Of a stretch of DNA of 12,148 bases, positions 1 through 5,913 are shown in pieces. Positions within the stretch are counted from its first letter, which is position 1. Each line of letters opens with the position of its first letter. The DNA is from CAYNVS01 sp964400725. GTDB taxonomy: Bacteria > Myxococcota_A > SURF-8 > CAYNVS01. Location of the stretch: the NCBI GenBank assembly GCA_964400725.1, contig CAYNVS010000068.1, positions 1-12,148 on the forward strand. The letters run 5' to 3'. A program made the translations under genes and the position numbers. Under the pieces are notes generated by a model. It saw nothing but the letters and a program-made list of their open reading frames with translations, had not been told where the DNA came from and ran no database searches.

Positions 1-122
1 TCCGCGTCCGAATTGTAAGGAGGTTTGCGCGCCGAAGGCTGCTCCGCCGCCGCCGCTTCCACCGCCGCGGTTTGTTCCGCCGTTTCGTCCCCAAAAGATT
101 TGCGTTTTCTTTTTTCCGCCAT
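1..122 (-). CDS. N-terminal fragment of an unidentified protein
   Basis: A minus-strand gene begins with ATG at 122 and runs off the left edge after 40 codons, with no stop. The visible protein starts MAEKRKRKSFGDE, then an Ala/Glu/Gln-rich stretch, then a Pro/Lys-containing segment. This is a basic, then low-complexity and probably disordered N-terminus that names no family. No clear Shine-Dalgarno precedes the ATG. The frame stays open for about 16 further codons upstream without a usual start codon. A sigma70-like promoter lies at 173-201, giving a leader of about 44 bases, which favours the ATG at 122. A gene is likely because of the promoter and the open frame; its function is unknown. 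Confidence 0.55.
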   Translation of the reverse strand, partial: MAEKRKRKSFGDETAEQTAAVEAAAAEQPSARKPPYNSDA

Positions 123-172
123 GAATTTAAAATGCCATTTCAGCCGCAGCTCGTCAATGAAATCGAAACGTC

Positions 173-201
173 AATATGCTCCGTTTTTTTTTAGCGGTCA
201 A
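173..201 (-). promoter_or_regulatory. Candidate sigma70 promoter for the left-edge gene
   Basis: On the minus strand, TTGACC (196-201, five of six matches to the -35 consensus) is followed after exactly 17 bases by CATATT (173-178, four of six matches to -10). Transcription would start near 166. The site lies just beyond the terminator of the purA operon (225-250), so the left-edge gene appears to be transcribed independently. Confidence 0.45.
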
Positions 202-224
202 ATGTAAAAAGAAGGTTTTTTAAG

Positions 225-250
225 CAAAAAAAAAGCGTCAAAAAGACGCT
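225..250 (-). terminator. Intrinsic terminator of the purA operon
   Basis: The perfect stem AGCGTC/GACGCT (234-239 with 245-250) has a five-base loop. Read on the minus strand it is followed at once by nine T residues (226-234). It lies about 77 bases beyond the stop codon of the last gene of the purA operon and fits a rho-independent terminator in that direction only. Confidence 0.8.
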
Positions 251-326
251 ATTAATTTTATTTAATAATCGCCGAATAGGCCGGTACGAATGCTCCTATG
301 GCCGATTTAATAGGAATAGCGACATT

Positions 327-725
327 CTAGTCGTTCTTTTTCAGGCTCATCTTCCCTTTTATTTTAGGGACGGCAAGCGCGGAATGGTCTTTTTCGACGG
401 GTTTAAATCGCACTTCGGCCTTGACTTCCAGCGACACGCTCGTCAGCACTTTGATGGCTTCTTCCGTCAGGTTCAGGCGGCTGAAATAGTCGCGCATTTC
501 GGTCGTAATCATTTTTACGATTTCCCCCTTCGCCTTGTCGGTCGTGGCGATGAGGTACTTTAAAAACTCTTTCGGCAGCGAAAAGTCGGATACGAGAGAT
601 TTAATCCCTTCCTCGCCCTGCATCAGCGCGCCGACTCCGCCCCCCATAATTTTTTTTAGGATGGACTGCTCGTCCTTCCGTTCTTTTGAGCCCGTTTCAT
701 CGTAAACGCTTTTTTTAGAGGTCAT
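327..725 (-). CDS. Conserved-looking 132-residue helical protein, function unknown
   Basis: A small soluble protein with no signal peptide or membrane segment. After a charged N-terminus (residues 1-25) comes a Gly-rich bit (MGGGVGALMQGEEG). Next is a predicted amphipathic helical stretch (about 43-95: a Leu/Phe/Lys-rich region, KGEIVKMITTEMRDYFSRLN, then EEAIKVLTSVSLEVKAEVRF), and a Lys-rich tail. The pattern loosely recalls phasin-like or helical accessory proteins of deltaproteobacteria, but I cannot assign a family. Its ATG shares one base with the preceding gene's stop (TAATG at 723-727), and a GGAG motif lies 8 bases upstream, so it is probably translationally coupled to that gene. It is the last gene before the operon terminator. 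Confidence 0.8.
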   Translation of the reverse strand: MTSKKSVYDETGSKERKDEQSILKKIMGGGVGALMQGEEGIKSLVSDFSLPKEFLKYLIATTDKAKGEIVKMITTEMRDYFSRLNLTEEAIKVLTSVSLEVKAEVRFKPVEKDHSALAVPKIKGKMSLKKND

Positions 726-1153
726 TATTTTATCTCCGCGGTAATTTCATACGAACTTATCGTCGTGTCGAAACAAGTTTCGCCGTTCTTGTTATTTTCT
801 AAACATTCAGGATAGCCTAAATAGGCGCAGTCGTCGAGAATTTTTTCGCGGTCAACGTCGAAAAAAACCGCTTTTATTTTCGCGCATCTGCTTCGCGTGA
901 AATTTCCGACCGCCGCTTTTACTAAATGCGGACAGAATAACCCCTTAGATTCGCCGTCAACCTTAAGCTCGACCATCTGCGGGCTTTCGTTCGTAAAGTT
1001 AAGCCGGTACTCCTCCTCGCTGGGCGGAGCCAGAGTAGAAGGATCGACTCCTTTGAGGCATTGATCGGCGCAGCTAAGGAAGGCGACAAACGTCGAAACG
1101 ATTAAAAAAGCCGCGGCGAAAAATATATTTGCGCGCGCGGCTTTAATTTGCAT
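725..1153 (-). CDS. Cys-rich exported protein or lipoprotein, unknown function
   Basis: A 142-residue protein with a clear signal sequence: a short basic N-terminus (MQIKAARAN), then a hydrophobic core to about residue 26. Cys28 in FLSC could be a lipidation site, but Phe at -3 and Leu at -2 make a poor lipobox, so ordinary secretion is also possible. The mature part has seven cysteines including C28 and C32, an even number if C28 is lipidated (six left), consistent with disulfides in the periplasm. A beta-rich stretch such as YRLNFTNESPQMVELKVDG may be a small sandwich domain. No known family is recognised. It starts 24 bases after the purA stop with only a weak ribosome site and overlaps the next gene by one base, so it is cotranscribed with purA. 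Confidence 0.8.
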   Translation of the reverse strand: MQIKAARANIFFAAAFLIVSTFVAFLSCADQCLKGVDPSTLAPPSEEEYRLNFTNESPQMVELKVDGESKGLFCPHLVKAAVGNFTRSRCAKIKAVFFDVDREKILDDCAYLGYPECLENNKNGETCFDTTISSYEITAEIK

Positions 1154-1177
1154 AGCTTCGACCCGACGTATTTGCGC

Positions 1178-2491
1178 TTAGCGCGATTTGTCCGCGCCGG
1201 GCTCGCGGAACGGGTTGTGAAGAACGAGCGTTTCGTTGCGCGCCGGACCTACCGACAGAATGGCGATGGGAACGCCGCAAAGGTCGCTGACGCGGTTGAG
1301 ATACCTCTTTGCGTTGGCGGGCAAATCGTCCCATTCGCGAACGTCGCCGAGCTCTTCGCCGAATCCGGCCATTTCTTCGTAAACCGGCTCGACTTTCGCT
1401 TGCGCGTCAGGGTCGAGCGGGAACGTATCGAACAGTTTGCCGTTATATTTATAGCCTACGGCTATCTTGATTTTTTCAAGGCCGGCCAGAACGTCCAGTT
1501 TGGTTATGGCGAGGTAATTCAGTCCGTTGACCTTAACTGCGTAGCGCAGCACGACTGCGTCGAGCCAGCCCGTACGGCGCGGTCTTCCCGTGGTGGAGCC
1601 GTATTCATGGCCTTTGTCGCGCATCTTTTGTCCTAAATCGTCGTGAAGCTCGGTGGGGAAGGGGCCGCTGCCGACGCGCGTTGTGTAAGCCTTGGTAATG
1701 CCTACCACGCAGTCTATCGCAGAAGGGCCGACGCCCGCGCCCGTAAGCGCGCCGCCCGCGGTTGTGGGGCTGCTGGTCGTGAAGGGGAAGGTGCCGTGAT
1801 CGGGGTCGAGCATGACGCCTTGCGCGCACTCGAATAGCATGTGCCGACCGGTGGCGAGCGACTCGTGGACGATGTGCGTTACGTCGGCTATGTAAGGCTC
1901 AAGCCTTTTGCCCATTTCCAGATAGGAGTCGGTGAAGTCGTCGGTTAGCGGCTTGGCCCCGTACAGGTTCTCAAGCTGGACGTTGACCAGCTTCAGGTTC
2001 TCGGCGACTTTAGCTTTTAAGAATTCCGGTTTTAATAAGTCGGCCAAACGCACGCCGCGTCTTGCGTATTTGTCTTCATACACCGGACCGATTCCGCGTC
2101 CGGTGGTGCCTATTTTGCGGTCTGCTAAATAATTTTCGCGGGCGACGTCGAGCGCCTTGTGGTAAGGCATTATAACGTGGCATTGACCGGAAATGCGCAG
2201 CCGCTCCGGCGAATCGAGGTACCCTTTGCTTTTAATCTCGTCTATTTCGCCCAGTATTACCGCCGGGTCTATTACTACGCCGTTGGCCACGCAGCATTTT
2301 TTAGTTTTATGAAGAATGCCGGACGGAACAAGATGCAAAATGACCTTCTCTTTGCCGACAACGACCGTATGTCCGGCGTTGTTTCCTCCTTGATGGCGGA
2401 CGACGACGTCCGAGAACTCAGTCAGCAAATCTACTATTTTCCCTTTTCCTTCGTCGCCCCATTGCGTACCAACGACAATTACGGTTGCCAT
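1178..2491 (-). CDS. purA: Adenylosuccinate synthetase
   Basis: Makes adenylosuccinate from IMP, aspartate and GTP in the cytoplasm, the first committed step from IMP to AMP. The 437-residue protein has the GTP-binding start GTQWGDEGKGK, with Asp13 and His41 (in HQGGNNAGH) at exactly the positions of the catalytic pair in the E. coli enzyme. It also has the IMP-site motif GTTGRGIGPVYEDKYAR, the QGVMLDPDHGTFPF segment, TRVGSGPFPTEL, GSTTGRPRRTGW and the guanine-binding TKLDVL. Length is normal for the family. The frame stays open to an ATG at 2566, but the start at 2491 is chosen because it restores family numbering, has GGAG 6-7 bases upstream, and 2566 would lie within the likely promoter. 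It heads an operon with two unknown genes. Confidence 0.97.
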   Translation of the reverse strand: MATVIVVGTQWGDEGKGKIVDLLTEFSDVVVRHQGGNNAGHTVVVGKEKVILHLVPSGILHKTKKCCVANGVVIDPAVILGEIDEIKSKGYLDSPERLRISGQCHVIMPYHKALDVARENYLADRKIGTTGRGIGPVYEDKYARRGVRLADLLKPEFLKAKVAENLKLVNVQLENLYGAKPLTDDFTDSYLEMGKRLEPYIADVTHIVHESLATGRHMLFECAQGVMLDPDHGTFPFTTSSPTTAGGALTGAGVGPSAIDCVVGITKAYTTRVGSGPFPTELHDDLGQKMRDKGHEYGSTTGRPRRTGWLDAVVLRYAVKVNGLNYLAITKLDVLAGLEKIKIAVGYKYNGKLFDTFPLDPDAQAKVEPVYEEMAGFGEELGDVREWDDLPANAKRYLNRVSDLCGVPIAILSVGPARNETLVLHNPFREPGADKSR

Positions 2492-2556
2492 GATTTCTCC
2501 GTTCTTTTTTGCGCGCCGATTGATTTGACGGGCGCGGCGTTTTTTAATGTCGTTCT

Positions 2557-2585
2557 TTTTTAACAAACCGTCTTTGCGCTGTCAA
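2557..2585 (-). promoter_or_regulatory. Candidate sigma70 promoter of purA
   Basis: On the minus strand, TTGACA (2580-2585) is a perfect -35 hexamer. It is followed after 17 bases by TAAAAA (2557-2562), which matches four of six -10 positions. Start of transcription would be near 2550, giving a purA leader of about 58 bases. The -35 lies inside the inverted repeat at 2576-2597. Confidence 0.5.
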
Positions 2586-2597
2586 TTGAAACAGCGC
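2576..2597. repeat. Inverted repeat (7-8-7) overlapping the purA -35, candidate operator
   Basis: GCGCTGT (2576-2582) and ACAGCGC (2591-2597) form a perfect 7-base dyad with an 8-base spacer. There is no T-tract on either side, so it is not an intrinsic terminator. It covers the candidate purA -35 hexamer, a classic place for a repressor. The half-site does not resemble the E. coli PurR box, so the regulator, if any, is unknown. Confidence 0.45.
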
Positions 2598-2688
2598 GTC
2601 AAAATAACGCGCCTCTCATCTTCGGTTGGCGTTTTTAAGCCGAACTCTGATTTATGTATGCGCTAGCGCGGCGCAGCTTTAGAGAGGC
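2594..2688 (-). other. Cluster of inverted repeats, candidate structured RNA or purA leader
   Basis: Four pairings crowd into under 100 bases. GCGCGT (2594-2599) pairs with ACGCGC (2607-2612). GCCTCTC (2611-2617) pairs with GAGAGGC (2682-2688). Within that long-range stem sit TTCGG (2621-2625) with CCGAA (2640-2644), and TGCGC (2659-2663) with GCGCA (2671-2675). The first hairpin shares bases 2594-2597 with the dyad at 2576-2597, so the two are mutually exclusive. A 7-base closing stem spanning 78 bases looks tRNA-like, but neither strand has a T-arm motif. The minus strand is preferred because a promoter-like site lies upstream at 2736-2764. Confidence 0.35.
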
Positions 2689-2735
2689 CTACCTTATCTT
2701 TATCTTTTAGCGCGAAAAGAAAGCGAAAAAGCGGC

Positions 2736-2764
2736 ATAATGGCGACGAACGGACCTTCTCTCAA
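2736..2764 (-). promoter_or_regulatory. Candidate upstream minus-strand promoter
   Basis: TTGAGA (2759-2764, five of six) and CATTAT (2736-2741, four of six) are separated by 17 bases on the minus strand. Transcription from about 2729 would read through the inverted-repeat cluster into purA with a leader near 240 bases, or make a separate small RNA. Only the sequence match supports it. Confidence 0.35.
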
Positions 2765-2837
2765 ATTATCCAAAAGCGGCGCGGATTAAAGATGGTTGCA
2801 AGAAAGTCGAAAAGTCGAAAATACGGCTCTCTTGCGC

Positions 2838-2866
2838 TTGACAATAATGTAAATATCTTTTAAATA
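2838..2866 (+). promoter_or_regulatory. Candidate sigma70 promoter of rpmG
   Basis: TTGACA (2838-2843) is a perfect -35. It is followed by an AT-rich stretch in which TTAAAT (2860-2865, 16-base spacer, four of six) or TAAATA (2861-2866, 17-base spacer) can serve as -10. Transcription would begin near 2872, leaving a short leader before the ribosome site AGGAGA at 2898-2903. Confidence 0.55.
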
Positions 2867-2909
2867 TCTTTTTCTGACTTTTGACTTTTTGAAATTCAGG
2901 AGAACCGAA

Positions 2910-3101
2910 ATGGCTAAGAAAAAAGGCTTAGGAAGAATTCATATAATCGTCGAGTGCACGGAAGCCCGTAAAATGGGACGCCCCGACTTGGTTAGTCAGT
3001 ATCACACCGAGAAAAACAAGAAGAACAATCCGGAACGTATGGAAATAATGAAGTACAATCCGAATCTTCGCAAGCACACGCTTCACAAGGAAGTAAAGTA
3101 G
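2910..3101 (+). CDS. rpmG: 50S ribosomal protein L33, zinc-free type
   Basis: A 63-residue basic protein of the large ribosomal subunit. The body HIIVECTEARKMGRP, then TEKNKKNNPERMEIMKYNPNLRKHTLHKEVK, aligns with L33. It has only one cysteine (in ECTE). The second Cys pair found in zinc-binding L33 (CPRC) is replaced by NPNL, so this is the C-minus, zinc-free form, with the extra loop (RKMGRPDLVSQY) seen in that form. The frame is open seven codons upstream (ATG at 2889), but ATG 2910 has AGGAGA six bases upstream and gives the family N-terminus MAKKKG. The next gene follows after 26 bases. Confidence 0.95.
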   Translation: MAKKKGLGRIHIIVECTEARKMGRPDLVSQYHTEKNKKNNPERMEIMKYNPNLRKHTLHKEVK

Positions 3102-3127
3102 CGCAACTCGGCGGTTTTCTTCAATCA

Positions 3128-3715
3128 ATGAGGCAGTTGTTACGCGCTTTCATAGTCGCCGTCGCGGCGGCGTCGGCGTTTTTTTTATCCGCCCCGGCGG
3201 CGTACGCCAAGGTGCAGGAACCTTGGGGCGCCGGGCTGCGGCTCGGCGGCGGCTATACCGTTACTGCGCCTTACAACAATTTGGAAGGCGGACCGTTTTT
3301 TACGACGGAGCTCGAGCTGCGTTATACCGGCTGGGCCGGCGCGGGAATGGTGTTGATGCTCGGCGGCGGAACGGCGGTTTATAAAATCGCTCCGAACGAC
3401 TACGACAAGTCGGTTTCTTTCGCCATGATGCCGATAGAAGGCGGATTCATATACGAATATCCCGGACGCAAGGTTAAACCTTACGGCATGCTTACTGTAG
3501 GTTATACTTTATGGGTTCTCGACCGCGAAGGATTTTACGACGACGGCGGCATTAATAGAATGAACATGGCCGTACGCGGCGGACTCGGAATAAAAGTGTG
3601 GCGCAGCCTGCTGCTGGACGTCGGCGTCGTTTACACGATGCCCGGACTTTTCGGCGGAGGCGAAAAGATGTCTCATTGGCTCGGCCTTGAAACGGCTCTT
3701 TTATGGAATTTTTGA
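3128..3715 (+). CDS. Probable outer-membrane beta-barrel protein
   Basis: A 195-residue protein with a typical signal peptide: MRQLLR, then a hydrophobic core, then APAAYA, with cleavage predicted after Ala27. The mature 168 residues alternate hydrophobic and polar residues in Gly/aromatic-rich strands (GAGLRLGGGYTV, FFTTELELRYTGW, GAGMVLMLGGGTAVY, KPYGMLTVGYTLWV, MAVRGGLGIKVW, LLLDVGVVYTMPG, LGLETALLWNF). It ends in Phe, the usual BAM-recognition end. This size and pattern suit an eight-strand OmpA/OmpX-like barrel; no specific family is recognised. No good Shine-Dalgarno precedes the ATG, which lies 26 bases after rpmG, so it may depend on readthrough from rpmG. No terminator separates them. 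Confidence 0.8.
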   Translation: MRQLLRAFIVAVAAASAFFLSAPAAYAKVQEPWGAGLRLGGGYTVTAPYNNLEGGPFFTTELELRYTGWAGAGMVLMLGGGTAVYKIAPNDYDKSVSFAMMPIEGGFIYEYPGRKVKPYGMLTVGYTLWVLDREGFYDDGGINRMNMAVRGGLGIKVWRSLLLDVGVVYTMPGLFGGGEKMSHWLGLETALLWNF

Positions 3716-3762
3716 GCGGAACGCGATTTTTAAATTTCCGCGATTAAAATTTCAATCTGCTC

Positions 3763-3791
3763 TTGACTTGAAAATGCTTTTTGTGTAGAAA
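3763..3791 (+). promoter_or_regulatory. Candidate sigma70 promoter of rplM-rpsI
   Basis: TTGACT (3763-3768, five of six) and TAGAAA (3786-3791, four of six) are spaced by 17 bases. The predicted transcription start near 3798 leaves a 25-base leader carrying the ribosome site AGAGAGG (3811-3817). Confidence 0.6.
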
Positions 3792-3822
3792 AGTTAGTCC
3801 GTGATTTGAAAGAGAGGTTAGC

Positions 3823-4266
3823 ATGATCGGAAAACGCACATATTTGGCGAAAACTAACGAAATAGAGCGCAAGTGGTGGCTCATCGACGCGACCGGACTG
3901 ACGCTCGGCAGACTCGCCAGCAAAATCGTAACGGTGCTTCGCGGCAAGCATAAGCCCGTCTTCACTCCGCATATCGACACCGGCGATTTCGTAGTCGTTA
4001 TTAACGCCACCAAAATAAATCTTACCGGCAGCAAATGGGAAAACAAGGTCTATTACCGCCACAGCGGCAAGTTCGGCCATCTCAAAACCATTCCCATCAA
4101 AACCATGATGGAAAAGCATCCGGATTTCATAATCAAAGACGCGGTTTCCGGCATGATGCCGAACGGGACTCTTTCCCGCGCCATGTTCAAAAAACTTAGA
4201 GTTTACGGAACGGCGGAGCATCCGCACGAGGCGCAGTCCCCAACGCCCTTGGAACTTAAATTTTAA
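3823..4266 (+). CDS. rplM: 50S ribosomal protein L13
   Basis: A 147-residue large-subunit protein, an early-assembly 23S rRNA binder. It carries the family landmarks WWLIDATGLTLGRLASKIVTVLRGKHKPVFTPH (in part), GDFVVVINATKINLTGSKWENKVYYRHSG, and the signature VSGMMPNGTLSRAMFKKLRVY followed by HPHEAQSPTPLEL. Length is normal. AGAGAGG lies five bases before the ATG. It forms the conserved pair with rpsI, 15 bases downstream. Confidence 0.97.
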   Translation: MIGKRTYLAKTNEIERKWWLIDATGLTLGRLASKIVTVLRGKHKPVFTPHIDTGDFVVVINATKINLTGSKWENKVYYRHSGKFGHLKTIPIKTMMEKHPDFIIKDAVSGMMPNGTLSRAMFKKLRVYGTAEHPHEAQSPTPLELKF

Positions 4267-4281
4267 TCGGAGGAGATGAAA

Positions 4282-4680
4282 ATGGGCTTCAATTTCAGTT
4301 GGCATCAGGTCGGCAAAAGAAAGTCCGCCGTCGCGAGAATATGGATGCGCAGAGGAACGGGCAAATTCGTAATCAACCGCAGGACGGTTGACGACTATTT
4401 CGGCGGCCACGAGACCTATAAGCTCGTAATCAACCAGCCGCTGGCGCTGACCAGCGGAGCCGGACAATACGACATCTTCGCCAACGTCGGCGGAGGCGGT
4501 CTTGCCGGTCAAGCCGGAGCCATCAGGCACGGTATAGCCAAAGTTTTAAGCGCGCTAAACCCTGATTTTCGCGCCGTTCTAAAGCGCGCCGGTCTAATCA
4601 CCCGCGACGCCCGCAAAAAGGAGCGTAAAAAGTACGGTCTGCGTTCCGCCAGACGCCGCTTCCAGTTCTCGAAACGTTAA
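4282..4680 (+). CDS. rpsI: 30S ribosomal protein S9
   Basis: A 132-residue small-subunit protein whose C-terminal tail reaches the P-site tRNA. Landmarks are GKRKSAVARIWMRRGTGKFVINRR, GGGLAGQAGAIRHGIAKVL, LKRAGLITRDARKKERKKYG and the terminal SKR. Two in-frame ATGs lie six bases apart (4276 and 4282). GGAGGAG at 4269-4275 touches the first but lies six bases before the second, so 4282 is chosen. A strong terminator follows 23 bases after the stop. Confidence 0.97.
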   Translation: MGFNFSWHQVGKRKSAVARIWMRRGTGKFVINRRTVDDYFGGHETYKLVINQPLALTSGAGQYDIFANVGGGGLAGQAGAIRHGIAKVLSALNPDFRAVLKRAGLITRDARKKERKKYGLRSARRRFQFSKR

Positions 4681-4703
4681 ACCGTTTCGCAAATCGTTCT
4701 CGC

Positions 4704-4732
4704 AAGACGCCCGAATTCGGGCGTCTTTTTTT
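4704..4732 (+). terminator. Strong intrinsic terminator after rpsI
   Basis: AAGACGCCCG (4704-4713) pairs perfectly with CGGGCGTCTT (4718-4727) around an AATT loop, and the T-run extends to 4732. It separates the ribosomal pair from asd. Confidence 0.93.
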
Positions 4733-4749
4733 GTGCGATTAAACTTTTT

Positions 4750-4779
4750 TTGTTTTATTTGCGGCGTTTTTTATATAAA
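4750..4779 (+). promoter_or_regulatory. Candidate promoter of asd
   Basis: TATAAA (4774-4779, five of six) is a good -10. The best -35 is the weak TTGTTT (4750-4755) at an 18-base spacing. Transcription from about 4786 gives a leader near 66 bases containing the hairpin GCCGGA/TCCGGC (4808-4813 with 4817-4822). Confidence 0.45.
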
Positions 4780-4851
4780 ATGCGCGGTAATTTTTATTAT
4801 TAAATTGGCCGGACTGTCCGGCGCGCAGAATTTTTTGGAAAGGATATTAAA

Positions 4852-5895
4852 ATGGTTTGCTTAAAGAGAAAGAACGCGTACAACGTAGCGGTGGTCGGAG
4901 CGACGGGAGCGGTCGGCGGGAAAACGGTTGAAACCCTTGAGAAGAGAAATTTCCCGGTCGCAAATATAAAATACCTTGCCGGACAAAAAAGCGCCGGAAC
5001 TAAAAAAGACTTTAAAGGCGTGGCTTGCGACGTCGAACTTTTAACGGAAAATTCATTTAAAGGTATAGACGTAGCCTTCTTTTGCGCCGGCGGCTCGGTC
5101 TCCGATAAGTTCGTTAAATACGCGACGGAAGCGGGCGCGGTAGTAATCGACAAGACGAGCCGTTTTCGCATGGAGCCCGACGTGCCGCTGATAGTTCCGG
5201 AAGTAAACCCGGCGGCTTTGAGCGGTTACAAAAAGACCGGCATTATTTCAAACCCGAATTGCAGCACGATACAAATGGTCGTCGCGTTAAAGCCACTGCA
5301 TGACGCGTACGGAATAAAGCGCGTCGTCGTAGATACCTATCAATCGGTTTCGGGCGCGGGACGCGGAGGAATTTACGAGCTGACGGAATTTACCAAGAAC
5401 CGCCTCGCGGACGGCTCGCGGCAGCCTTCCAGCGTAATCGCAAAGAACGTCGCGTTCAACTGCATTCCGCAAATAGGGGCGTTTTTGCCTAACGGGTACA
5501 CCGACGAAGAGATGAAGATGGTTGACGAGACGAAGAAAATATTGGAAGATAACTCAATGGCGATTACCGCGACGACTGTGCGCGTGCCTGTTTTCTTCGG
5601 TCATTCGGAGTGCGTGCACGTAGAAACGCGCAAGCCGTTCGAGATTGACGAGGCGAGGAAACTGCTCGCTCAGATGCCCGGCGTTGCGGTGATGGACGAC
5701 CCTGCCAAGAAGGTTTATCCCACGCCCGCGCTCGACGCCGAAGGCAGGGACGAGGTGTTCGTGGGCCGCATAAGGCGAGACTTTTCAATCGAGAACGGAC
5801 TTTCGTTTTGGTGCGTATCAGACAATTTAATTAAAGGCGCGGCTTTAAACGCCGTGCAGATAGCGGAACTTTTAATAAAAAATTACGCGGAGTAA
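4852..5895 (+). CDS. asd: Aspartate-semialdehyde dehydrogenase
   Basis: Reduces aspartyl phosphate to aspartate semialdehyde with NADPH, the branch point to lysine/diaminopimelate, threonine and methionine. The 347-residue protein has the NADP-binding loop VAVVGATGAVGGKT at about residues 12-25, the catalytic Cys137 in ISNPNCSTIQ, the substrate segment SVSGAGRGGIYEL, and His251 in RVPVFFGHSECVHVE, the likely acid-base histidine. The Cys and SGAG contexts fit Asd rather than its relative ArgC, although ArgC is the more familiar neighbour of rplM-rpsI in some deltaproteobacteria. AAAGGA lies seven bases before the ATG. A short basic N-terminus of 9-10 residues precedes the fold. The next gene starts 18 bases after the stop. 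Confidence 0.96.
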   Translation: MVCLKRKNAYNVAVVGATGAVGGKTVETLEKRNFPVANIKYLAGQKSAGTKKDFKGVACDVELLTENSFKGIDVAFFCAGGSVSDKFVKYATEAGAVVIDKTSRFRMEPDVPLIVPEVNPAALSGYKKTGIISNPNCSTIQMVVALKPLHDAYGIKRVVVDTYQSVSGAGRGGIYELTEFTKNRLADGSRQPSSVIAKNVAFNCIPQIGAFLPNGYTDEEMKMVDETKKILEDNSMAITATTVRVPVFFGHSECVHVETRKPFEIDEARKLLAQMPGVAVMDDPAKKVYPTPALDAEGRDEVFVGRIRRDFSIENGLSFWCVSDNLIKGAALNAVQIAELLIKNYAE

Positions 5896-5913
5896 CCACA
5901 GAAAGAGGAAGCG

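Noticed and set aside
294..315. TCCTAT/ATAGGA inverted repeat after the 132-residue gene
   Set aside because: Weak AT-containing stem with a 10-base loop and no T-run; the real terminator is at 225-250.
1148..1636. 162-residue plus-strand open frame
   Set aside because: Antisense to purA with no ribosome site and no recognisable protein features.
2492..2566. 25-codon N-terminal extension of purA
   Set aside because: Lys/Arg-rich and not homologous; overlaps the likely promoter; the start at 2491 has a ribosome site and gives canonical Asp13/His41 numbering.
2611..2688. tRNA gene
   Set aside because: A 7-bp closing stem at tRNA-like distance is present, but neither strand has a T-arm (GGTTCRA) or a proper anticodon arm.
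3716..3741. Terminator after the barrel gene
   Set aside because: GCGGAA/TTCCGC has a 14-base loop and no T-run, so it is too weak to call.
3730..4530. 266-residue open frame on the minus strand
   Set aside because: It lies antisense to rplM and rpsI, which are certain genes; long antisense frames come from their codon bias. No family is recognisable in it.
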